Shown here piece by piece: positions 8,978 through 16,218 of a DNA stretch of 64,000 nucleotides (the stretch's first letter is position 1; each line of letters begins with the position of its first letter). The stretch is from UBA6623 sp965238125 (GTDB lineage Bacteria > Acidobacteriota > Terriglobia > Bryobacterales > UBA6623). The stretch covers positions 5,580,001-5,644,000 of the forward strand of contig OZ250179.1 of NCBI GenBank assembly GCA_965238125.1, written 5' to 3'. Below the pieces are notes generated by a model. The model was not told the DNA's origin and did not search any database. It saw only the letters and a program-made list of their open reading frames with translations. Made by a program: the position numbers and the translations under genes.

Positions 8978-10184
8978 TTATCTCGACGCCTGTTGCTTCA
9001 CCAGGTCCACGACAGCCTCGGCACCCACTCTGCCGCTGCCGCCGACGTTGTAAACGTAGCGACCCCGTGCTTCCCGGATAGCCTCGCGATACCTGTCGCG
9101 ATCGGTTCGCATCCGGTGCAGGATCGCGGGGATCACGTCGAGCCGGTCCGGCTCCACCAAATCACCAATCTCGGTGCGGATCGAAACCTCCAACGGCGTA
9201 CACGAGATCTTTTCGTATTCCGGATTGTTCACCTTCCTCGGCACGGCGACGAAAAGCACCGGCCGCTCCCGCGAGAACGCGTATTCCAGCGCCGCCCCCG
9301 ACCAGTCGCTGATCATCACGTGAGAGAGTCGCAGTGAGTCGCTCGCCGCCATGTCGGTCTCGAGCACCAGCAAGGGGTTGGCGCCGAACTCGGCGCGCAG
9401 CCTGTCGAATATTTCCGGTGACTTCTTGACCGTCATCGGATGAGGCCGAACCGTGACATGACAACCGCCCTCCAACAGAATCCGCGCGAGCGGTAGAGCA
9501 TGGTTCTCCAGCAGGCCGTCGGGACCCCACGAAGGCGCGATCAGCACGCGGGTCGGACTGTTCACGTCGTCCGCGTCGTCAGACGTTTCAGTTTCCACCT
9601 GTTCGAGCAGGGCGTCGAGACGACCGTAGCCGACGTCGACCAGGCGCTTCTCCGTCAGCCCGTAGGCCGCTTCGGTGGCGCGGACCTCGGCATTGTGGTG
9701 CGGGCCCGACGCAAAACATCGTGTCGTAGTGGTCGAAAGCCGCTTGAACATAAACCATGTGGCTGCTGACGATCGAGTGGAACACATAGACATAACACAC
9801 CTCCTCAGCCCGCGATCGCTTGATCCAGTATTGCTCCAGGCTGGGCATCGTCATCACAACGACCCCGGCACGCAGGTCCATGAAAGCCTTCGTACGCACC
9901 GTGCCCTCGCCGATCGAGAACGCATGGATCCGCTCGTTGGTAGATTGCAGCACCGGGTCGTCGTCGCTCGAGGTCAGATAACAGATGTCTCGCCCCAGAG
10001 GCCCGGTCAAGTGCTCGATCATCCGCTCGAAGTGGGGCCGGCTGCCGCCGTCCTCGGCATAGAACACAATCGATCGCAATTCGTCGTCTAGGTCGTTGAA
10101 CCGTTGCAGCTCGCGCCGGTGTCGAAGAAAAGTTGTCAGCGACCGAATCACTCTTTCATACTCGCGGCGACGGCGGGTTTCCAA
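8978..10184 (-). pseudogene. CDP-glycerol glycerophosphotransferase-like protein, frameshifted
   Basis: Two frames together encode one protein of about 405 residues resembling CDP-glycerol:polyglycerophosphate glycerophosphotransferases, which transfer phospho-polyols to surface glycans. The first frame (10184 down to about 9705) ends its good similarity at DTMFCVGP. The second resumes with HHNAEVRATEAAYG and carries the typical nucleotide-binding half (LIAPSWGP, VTVRPHPMT, ISDWSGAALEYAFSRERPVLFV). They join if one base is removed from the GGGCCC tract at 9702-9707, so this is either a one-base consensus error or a recent frameshift. The ATG at 10184 overlaps the 3' end of the upstream nucleotidyltransferase gene by 37 bases. 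In this operon it is a plausible transferase for the CDP-activated group; that substrate role is inference. Confidence 0.75.
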
Positions 10185-10945
10185 AATTCGCCCAGGCGGC
10201 CGGCGGCGTGCAACTTTTCATACACCGCCAGATCGTCAGTGCTGTCGACTTCCAACCAGCCGCTTTCCACCTCCACGGCACGAAGGGGCCGGCCGGCGTC
10301 GATCAAGTGTTGCAGGAACGACGTCATATACATGTTGGCCCGGTCTTTTCCGTCGTACTCGCCTGTTGGGTCGAGCCCGCGATAGATCTCCGGGAGTCGT
10401 GGGGCCAACTGAGCCCCGACCTTGATCAGACCCATGTACTGACCCTGGATGTCGTCCGACGAGGACGGTTTCTTGCCCAGCTCGATGATGTTACCTTCCG
10501 CATCGAGCTTCATGGTCTCGGCGTCGGTCAGCGGGTCGTCCATCCGCGCTTCCCACAGCCGGCGCCAAGCGCGGTCTATGGTTGTCGACAAGGGTTCGCG
10601 ACAGGCGGCGATCGCCTCGACAACCCCAGGCTCATAGACGATGTCGGCGTAGCTGATCAGCACGTCGTCGGAACCGTCGAGAATGTCGGCGGCGCACATC
10701 AGCGTCGCCACCATATTCGTGCGGTCGTAGTCGGGATTGTGACGCGTTGGGTAGCCAAGCGCCTCGACCTGCCGAGCACAATAGCCGGTGACCAGCGTGA
10801 TGTCATCGATGCCCGCGGCGCGCAGCGAATCGATCTGGTGCGCGATGAGCGGTTTGCCGGCCAGTTCCACTAGGCACTTCGGGCGATCGAGAGTGAGCGG
10901 ACGCAGCCGTGTGCCTTCGCCGGCGGCAAGGGCGATGACTTTCAT
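10148..10945 (-). CDS. nucleotidyltransferase, phosphoglutamine cytidylyltransferase-like
   Basis: A 265-residue sugar-phosphate-type nucleotidyltransferase. The N-terminal signature LAAGEGTRLRPLTLDRPK (6-23) binds the nucleotide. The body contains DYDRTNMVATL, ISYADIVY, a DPLTDAETMKL stretch, IIELGKK, and NMYMTSFLQHLI. This combination resembles Campylobacter jejuni Cj1416, the CTP:phosphoglutamine cytidylyltransferase of capsular phosphoramidate synthesis, more than ordinary glucose-1-phosphate enzymes (LicC-type enzymes are the main alternative). The start ATG at 10945 overlaps the stop of the upstream amidotransferase by four bases (ATGA), a clear sign of translational coupling. The similarity to Cj1416 is from memory of the family and was not computed. 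Confidence 0.85.
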   Translation of the reverse strand: MKVIALAAGEGTRLRPLTLDRPKCLVELAGKPLIAHQIDSLRAAGIDDITLVTGYCARQVEALGYPTRHNPDYDRTNMVATLMCAADILDGSDDVLISYADIVYEPGVVEAIAACREPLSTTIDRAWRRLWEARMDDPLTDAETMKLDAEGNIIELGKKPSSSDDIQGQYMGLIKVGAQLAPRLPEIYRGLDPTGEYDGKDRANMYMTSFLQHLIDAGRPLRAVEVESGWLEVDSTDDLAVYEKLHAAGRLGEFWKPAVAASMKE

Positions 10946-11583
10946 GGTGAATCCATGCGAAATAGCGACGCGAAAATCTCCAGGTCGCGCCGGTCCTTCG
11001 GCGCCCGCTCCGGGTGCCACATAATGCCCCATTGGGGAAGCGTCCGGTGGGCGACCGCCTCGACGGTACCATCGGGCGCTGTCGCGGCCACTCTCAGTTC
11101 GGTCCCGACGTCGTCCTCGGCAATGCCGAAGTTATGAAAACTGTTCACCTCGTCTCGATCAGAGAGGGGCATGGGCGTGTCGGGACGCGCAAGCAAGGCA
11201 TGGGGCCGAGCGACATGGCCGTCGACGGCCGAAAGTTGTCCGCCGAAATGCACGACGAGCATCTGCAAGCCGCGGCAGACGCCCAGCAACGGCAGTCTCC
11301 GCGCCGTTGCCAACTCGATCAGCCGATGCTCCAGGCGATCCCGCTCCGGCGCAATGTTCCGGCCATGCTCCAGGTCGGCCGGGTCGTTGCCGCCGGTGAG
11401 CACCAGTCCGGCGAGATCAAGTTCCGCGACCAGTGACGCGGCAGCCTGGAAGCGATTGGGCAGCGGCACGGGTAGATAACCCGCGGCGGTAAGCAGCTGC
11501 GTCCATTCCTGATCGAGACAGTCGCGGCGCTCGCCGTAGCTCGCCACCACCTCGACCCGCTGCGTGAGTCCGAGCTTCAACAT
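10942..11583 (-). CDS. class I glutamine amidotransferase-like hydrolase, gamma-glutamyl-CDP-amidate hydrolase-like
   Basis: A 213-residue class I amidotransferase/peptidase C26-type protein. The nucleophile elbow is GVCRG with Cys103, and the His-Glu pair lies in MWHPER (His190, Glu192). The opening GLTQRV..., GGNDPADLE near residue 64 and EVNSFHN near 145 resemble Campylobacter Cj1417, which hydrolyses gamma-glutamyl-CDP-amidate to release cytidine diphosphoramidate. Its neighbours (Cj1416-like gene downstream, Cj1418-like swivel domain upstream) fit that assignment. It lies 19 bases after the fragment at 11603 and overlaps the next gene by four bases. A plain PuuD-like gamma-glutamyl hydrolase is the alternative. 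Confidence 0.83.
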   Translation of the reverse strand: MLKLGLTQRVEVVASYGERRDCLDQEWTQLLTAAGYLPVPLPNRFQAAASLVAELDLAGLVLTGGNDPADLEHGRNIAPERDRLEHRLIELATARRLPLLGVCRGLQMLVVHFGGQLSAVDGHVARPHALLARPDTPMPLSDRDEVNSFHNFGIAEDDVGTELRVAATAPDGTVEAVAHRTLPQWGIMWHPERAPKDRRDLEIFASLFRMDSP

Positions 11584-11602
11584 GGCATGACCCTATGTTT
11601 CC

Positions 11603-12142
11603 TCAGCGCACCACGCGGATTTTGCGACTCGCGCAGTCCATTTCCAGAACGCCGGCCTTGAGAATCTCCTCGTACAATAGTCCGCCAACGCCGATGGCCG
11701 CCGGCAGCTCGAACTCGGCCGAACGGATCGCCATGTGCGAGTTGGCGCCGCCGTACATTGTGATGAGGCCCGCGATTTCACGGGTAAAGATCCAGTCGAA
11801 ACCCGGGTCGGCGTTCGATATCAGCACGATCTTTCCCTTCAGCTCGACCTCCGGTGACGTATCCGGCGAAAGGGAGACGACTGGAGCACGGACGGTCTTA
11901 CGCGTGACGAAATTCGGTTCGCTGTCGATCTGCTCGAAACAAACGAGGTCTTCGGGTTCAAAGACCTGGCTGGGGAGGCATATCGCCTGGCTCATCAGAA
12001 AGGCTTGCTTACCCGCGGCAGCCAGTTCCTTCAGTGCGGTCGTCGTGTCCGAGGTGACGGCGAAGCGGAGGGCCAACAGATCGTGGATGCGGATGTGCGA
12101 CAACTCGTCCTGGTCGACACCGTGCTTCGCGCCCGGCCCCCC
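11603..12142 (-). pseudogene. C-terminal fragment of a PEP-synthase-like kinase, L-glutamine kinase-like
   Basis: The surviving piece is the phosphohistidine swivel domain of a PEP-utilising/PEP-synthase-like enzyme. The swivel histidine is in GGANSHMAIRSAEF, followed by the family ending ELPAAIGVGG. If counted from the in-frame ATG at 12103 that residue is His123. The frame continues upstream of 12103 as GPGAKHGVDQDELSHIRIH, so the true protein began much earlier. The ATP-grasp half (several hundred residues) is missing, and near 12140 the sequence changes to a glycosyltransferase fragment on the other strand. In Campylobacter the corresponding enzyme, Cj1418, phosphorylates the amide of L-glutamine. 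As it stands this cannot be an active kinase. Confidence 0.75.
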
Positions 12143-12815
12143 ACGCCTTCACGACGCACTACTCAAGCGTCGAGCTGCCCCCTGACGCGTTCGTCGCCGA
12201 CCCGAGGCCCGCGAGAGCGCCCGGTCACCCGTTGCGCGTCATCACTGTCGGCTCGTTGGACCATTTCTACAAGGGCCCCGACACCCTGCTCGAAGCGTTG
12301 TTCCTAAACAGCGGCGCTTTGCTTGAGGGCTCGCGAGACCACCAACCCGGCATCGAGCTGACCTTCGTCGGCGACGGCGAAAGGCGTCCCGAGCTCGAAA
12401 CCATGGCCCGCCGCCTGGGCATCGAAGACCGCGTCGAGTTCCGAGGTAGCAGCGCCGCCGGAGCCGCCGTGCGCCACCAGCTCGATCGCGCCGACCTATT
12501 CGTCCTTCCCTCGCGCCAAGAGGGCCTGCCGCGGGCGATGATCGAGCGTCGGCGGAATACCCGAACTCCTGCCGCCCGAATGTGTCGTCCCCCCGGGCGA
12601 CCCGCGCGCGTTGGCCGCGTGCATTCAGCGTCTCTACAACGACCCCGCCAGGGCGCGGGCCCTGTCCGCGCGCAACCTCGCCAAGGCCCGCGAGTACAGC
12701 GAAGAAGCCCTCGCCCCCCGCCGCGAGGCCTTCTACCGCCGGCTGAGTGAGAGCAGCGAAAGCTCGGCCCCGATCGTGCGCCAAAGCCAGAGTGTTATAC
12801 GCTCTGAAAGAGCCC
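12143..12815 (+). pseudogene. glycosyltransferase group 1 remnant
   Basis: Only the C-terminal Rossmann half of a GT4-type glycosyltransferase is recognisable: RVITVGSLDHFYKGPDTLLEA, LTFVGDGERRPELE, and DLFVLPSRQEGLPRAMIE. The N-terminal half is absent; the frame begins at the junction with the kinase fragment near 12140. After PRAMIE (about 12545) the reading frame must shift to continue as GGIPELLPPECVVPPGDPRALA. The dozen or so residues normally lying between these blocks are missing, so there is an internal deletion as well. The tail runs to about 12770. This gene is inactive and not a sequencing artefact, because sequence has actually been lost. Confidence 0.75.
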
Positions 12816-13319
12816 ATGAGGATCCGCCCCGAGAAACTGAGCGATCACTCAGCGGTGCGCGCGGTCCATACATCAGCCTTCCCAACACAAGCGGAAGCCG
12901 ATCTCGTTGACGCGCTACGTGAGCAAGCTCGCCCGCTCGTTTCGCTCGTCGCCGAGGACAACCGAACAATTGTCGGCCACATTCTGTTTTCGCCAGTTTC
13001 ACTCTCCGGCCAGCCGAAGCTCAAAATCATGGGCCTTGCCCCGATGGCCGTCATACCGAGCTGTCAGCGCAATGGCATTGGCTCAGCGCTGGTTCGCGCG
13101 GGTCTGGACCAGTGCCGGCAACTCGGGTACGGCGCCGTCGTTGTCCTTGGGCATCCTGAGTACTACCCGCGCTTCGGTTTTACTCCCGCCGGGCAATTCG
13201 GCCTTCGCTCGGAATATGACGTTCCCGAAGAAGTCTTCGTGGCGCTGGAGCTTGACGCCGGCTTTCTGAGCGGTGCCTCGGGTACGGTGAAATACGACCC
13301 GGCGTTCAGCAGCCTATAG
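12816..13319 (+). CDS. GNAT family N-acetyltransferase
   Basis: A 167-residue acetyltransferase of the GCN5 superfamily. The fold is readable: IRPEKLSDHSAVRAVHTSAF at the N terminus, VGHILFSPV as beta strands 2-3, MAVIPSCQRNGIGSALV as the acetyl-CoA loop (Q/RxxGxG/A type), and LGHPEYYPRFGF, which is characteristic of a subgroup of small-molecule acetyltransferases in this size range. The ATG at 12816 is chosen because the N-terminal alignment begins there. An upstream in-frame start would only extend into the glycosyltransferase remnant. The substrate is not predictable. It stands alone, between the decayed glycan locus and an epimerase-like gene. Confidence 0.88.
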   Translation: MRIRPEKLSDHSAVRAVHTSAFPTQAEADLVDALREQARPLVSLVAEDNRTIVGHILFSPVSLSGQPKLKIMGLAPMAVIPSCQRNGIGSALVRAGLDQCRQLGYGAVVVLGHPEYYPRFGFTPAGQFGLRSEYDVPEEVFVALELDAGFLSGASGTVKYDPAFSSL

Positions 13320-13495
13320 CGCTACTTCCAACCGACTGGCTGGGCTAGCCCGCGGTTGCCTTAGGTTGGGCGATTGACCCGTCGCTTGCGCTCAAGGCTC
13401 TGAAGTTGCGTTCTGAAATTCCGCCAAGAAACGCCGCGTACGCCGCCGGGCCGTAGCGTTCTAAAGCCGAGCGCCGTTGCGGCCGATCGATTCAT

Positions 13496-14542
13496 GTGGA
13501 ACGAATTCTCATCACCGGCGGTGCCGGCTATATCGGCAGTATTCTCGTAAGGCAGTTGCTGGACGCGGGGCGGCGCGTCAGAGTGCTCGATCCGCTGCAG
13601 TTCGGCGACGCCGCGATTGAAGACCTCTACACTCACCCCCGTTTTTCATTTCTCGAAGGCGACGTCCGTGACCGCCGCATTGTGCAACGGGCGGTCGAGG
13701 GAACCGACGCGGTCGTGCATCTCGGCGCGGTCGTCGGCGACGCCGCGTGCTGCGTCGACGAGCGAGCGACGCGCGACATCAACTATGAAGCGACGCGCTT
13801 GCTGACGGCTTGCTGCAAGCAGGCGCGAGTAGGCCGCTTGCTGTTCGCCTCGACTTGCAGCGTCTACGGCGCGGGCGAACACATGGTCGACGAGTCGTCG
13901 CCTCTCAAGCCGCTGTCCCTCTACGCCGAGACGAAAGTCGCCTCCGAGAAGTTCCTGTTGCGCTCGGCTGATGCTTCATTTCACCCGCTGATCTTCCGCA
14001 TCGGAACCGTCTTCGGTTGGTCACATCGGCCGCGTTTCGACTTGGCGGTCAACTTACTCACCGCGCGGGCGCATTTTGAAAAGAAAATCACGATCTACAA
14101 CCGCGCTCACTGGCGACCCTTCGTGCATGTCCGAGATGTCGCTTCCGCCTTCGCCGCCGCCCTTCGCGCCCCGGCCGGCGATGTGGGCGGGCAAGTGTTC
14201 AACCTCGGTTCCGACGCCATGAACCTCCAGCTATCGCGACTCGCCGAGATCGTTCGCAAACACGTCCCCGACGTCCAGGTGCGCCACGAGCGGAATAACG
14301 ACCCGCGATCGTATCGAGCGTCGTTCGAGAAGATCCGCCGCGTGCTGGGCGTCGAATGCCCGACCACACTCGACAGCGGCATCTCGGAAATTCTGGTCGC
14401 GCTCGCGCGCGGAGAGGTCAAGAACCCGCTCTCTCCGCTCTACCACAATCACCGTTTGGCGGCGCTCCCCGGGCCCGAGCTCAACAAACACATCGCGGCG
14501 CTGCGTTTAGTCTCCGGAGGCCCCGCCGTCGCCACGCCCTAA
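13496..14542 (+). CDS. NAD-dependent epimerase/dehydratase (extended SDR)
   Basis: A 348-residue extended short-chain dehydrogenase/reductase, probably acting on a nucleotide sugar. The dinucleotide-binding motif GGAGYIGS occupies residues 8-15, and the catalytic pair is in YAETK (Tyr143, Lys147). The start is GTG at 13496 (GTG GAA CGA ATT); the ATG two bases earlier is out of frame. The substrate cannot be read from sequence: UDP-glucose 4-epimerase-like and other C4/C3 epimerases or dehydratases share this pattern. It lies downstream of the decayed glycan locus and could have supplied it with sugar nucleotides. Confidence 0.9.
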   Translation: MERILITGGAGYIGSILVRQLLDAGRRVRVLDPLQFGDAAIEDLYTHPRFSFLEGDVRDRRIVQRAVEGTDAVVHLGAVVGDAACCVDERATRDINYEATRLLTACCKQARVGRLLFASTCSVYGAGEHMVDESSPLKPLSLYAETKVASEKFLLRSADASFHPLIFRIGTVFGWSHRPRFDLAVNLLTARAHFEKKITIYNRAHWRPFVHVRDVASAFAAALRAPAGDVGGQVFNLGSDAMNLQLSRLAEIVRKHVPDVQVRHERNNDPRSYRASFEKIRRVLGVECPTTLDSGISEILVALARGEVKNPLSPLYHNHRLAALPGPELNKHIAALRLVSGGPAVATP

Positions 14543-14647
14543 TCCGCTCCCCCTACACTCGACGGTTCTACGGAATCGTCCTCGCCCGCCGGTTTTGATG
14601 TACGCTGTTCGAGTACGCCGTAAACGCGCGTTAGACGCTCGAACCGC

Positions 14648-15358
14648 ATGCCGGCCGCATTGACCGTTACCGACCTCTATAAGGAATACCCCACTCCCGC
14701 CGAACCGCTCGTCGTGCTCGGCGGCGTCAGCCTGGATGTTCAAGCCGGCGAATCGCTCGCCATCATGGGCCCCTCGGGATCGGGCAAGAGCACGTTGCTC
14801 TACATCCTTGGTGGATTGGAACCGCCGACCCGGGGCGCGGTCTCGGTGAACGGCGTCGATCCTTTCGAGCTCGACGCCGACGAACTGGCGGCGTTTCGAA
14901 ACCGACATGTCGGCTTCGTCTTCCAAGACCACCACCTGTTGCCGCAGTGTTCGGCGCTCGAGAACGTTTTGATTCCGACGATGGCCGCGAAGCGGTCGGC
15001 GTCCGAAGCCCGTGCGGCCGTCGAGCGGGCCCGGCGACTGCTCGACCGCGTCGGGCTGAGCGACCGGTTGACGTATCGGCCCGCGGAACTTTCCGGCGGC
15101 GAGCGCCAGCGAGTGGCCATCGCGCGGGCGCTGATCAACGAGCCCCCCGTGATTCTCGCTGATGAACCGACCGGCAATCTCGACCGCCGCTCGGCCTCGA
15201 ACGTCGCGGATCTGCTGCTCGAATTGCAGCGGGAAGAAGGCGCGACGCTCGTGCTGGTGACCCACAGCGTCAAGTTGGCCGCGCGCTTCCCCCGGCGCGC
15301 CGAGCTGATCGACGGGCGATTGCAATTCGACGGCGCGCAAGCCCCGGCGGGTGCCTGA
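14648..15358 (+). CDS. ABC transporter ATP-binding protein, LolD/MacB type
   Basis: A 236-residue ATPase of the LolD/FtsE/MacB group. It has Walker A GPSGSGKST (41-49), Q-loop FVFQDHH, signature LSGGERQ (148-154), Walker B with LADEPTGNLD (170-179) and an H-loop histidine near 203 (VTHS). LADEPTGNLDRRSA is typical of this group. LolD releases lipoproteins from the inner membrane with LolC/E, whereas MacB-type relatives work with a different permease. No permease gene lies next to it here, so the partner must be encoded elsewhere or has been lost. The start ATG at 14648 fits the family N terminus. Confidence 0.9.
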   Translation: MPAALTVTDLYKEYPTPAEPLVVLGGVSLDVQAGESLAIMGPSGSGKSTLLYILGGLEPPTRGAVSVNGVDPFELDADELAAFRNRHVGFVFQDHHLLPQCSALENVLIPTMAAKRSASEARAAVERARRLLDRVGLSDRLTYRPAELSGGERQRVAIARALINEPPVILADEPTGNLDRRSASNVADLLLELQREEGATLVLVTHSVKLAARFPRRAELIDGRLQFDGAQAPAGA

Positions 15359-15359
15359 G

Positions 15360-15555
15360 GCGCCGTGAAAAAATGGGGGCTCTGCCGGCGCCGCCCGAGT
15401 AAGCTCCACTGAATCGGTAACCTTCCGGGCGCGAACCGAACTTCTCGGACCCCGCCCCCGCATGGGGGCATGGATAGTAGCCCCGGGTGGAGCGAAGCGG
15501 AACCCGGGGTCCCACCCCACAATCCCAACAAGCCCCGGACGGGGCGTAGGAGCAA
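15360..15555. repeat. degenerate MITE-like copy followed by a CCCGGG-type dispersed repeat
   Basis: Bases 15362-15430 resemble, in diverged form, the left half of the palindromic element best seen at 42730-42862 (GTGAAAAAATGGGGG, then GCGCCG...GAGTAAGCTCCA). From 15477 to 15552 follows a different unit (AGCCCCGGGTGGAGCGAAGC, then GCCCCGGACGGGGC) that recurs near 38028, 39245, 40745 and 42870. No gene is present in the 292 bases between the ABC ATPase gene and dtd. Confidence 0.5.
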
Positions 15556-15650
15556 TTGTTCGAAGCAGCCCCGGCCAATAGGAACGTCTCACCTTTCCCA
15601 ACTGCCGTCGGTTGACACTTCGACGCCCCTCGAGCCACGCCCCGAATCGG

Positions 15651-16100
15651 CTAGAAAACCTTCTTCGAGTCGAGCAGGATGGTCACGGGCCCCTCGTTGG
15701 TGAGTTCGACCCGCATCATCGCCTGGAAGACGCCGGTTTCTACTTTCAAGCCGCGTCGCCGCAGCTGTTCGACATAGTTCTTGTAAAGCGCTTCGGCCTT
15801 GGCAGGAGGCGCAGCCTCGCTGAAGTTGGATCGTCGGCCGCGCCGCGCATCGCCGAAGAGCGTGAATTGCAAAACCACGAGCACGGCGCCGCCAACATCC
15901 TCGACCGAGAGGTTCATCTTGCCCTCGGCGTCCTCGAAGATCCGAAGCCCCGCAGTCTTTTCGGCGAGGTAGGAGACGTCGGAAGCATCGTCATCGGCCC
16001 CGACGCCTAACAGAACCAACAGCCCCCGTTCAATGGCTCCGCGGCTCTCGCCAGCGACAACAACGCCCGCGTGGCTGACTCGCTGAATTACCGCTCGCAT
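15651..16100 (-). CDS. dtd: D-aminoacyl-tRNA deacylase
   Basis: DTD removes D-amino acids (and glycine) mischarged on tRNA, a proofreading step of translation. The length of 149 residues is standard. The start MRAVIQRVSHAGVVV is the family start. The LQFTLFGDARRGRR stretch corresponds to the SQFTL active-site motif, and LTNEGPVTILLDS holds the Gly-cisPro (GPVT) element that gives chiral selectivity. It lies downstream of gyrB on the same strand with a gap of about 120 bases. Confidence 0.96.
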   Translation of the reverse strand: MRAVIQRVSHAGVVVAGESRGAIERGLLVLLGVGADDDASDVSYLAEKTAGLRIFEDAEGKMNLSVEDVGGAVLVVLQFTLFGDARRGRRSNFSEAAPPAKAEALYKNYVEQLRRRGLKVETGVFQAMMRVELTNEGPVTILLDSKKVF

Positions 16101-16218
16101 GAAATCAGGCCGCCGAATGGACCGGGGTTGCCGGCAAAGACGAGAGCCGCAGCGCTCTTAGGAGAGGTAGTCGGAGGTTCCCGTATGTCCCGAGCCACGC
16201 AGGCTGCAGCGCGCGGGC

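Noticed and set aside
14507..15601. Minus-strand open frame of 364 codons opposite the LolD gene
   Set aside because: The plus strand holds an intact ABC ATPase with all motifs; the opposite frame is low-complexity Arg/Gly sequence.
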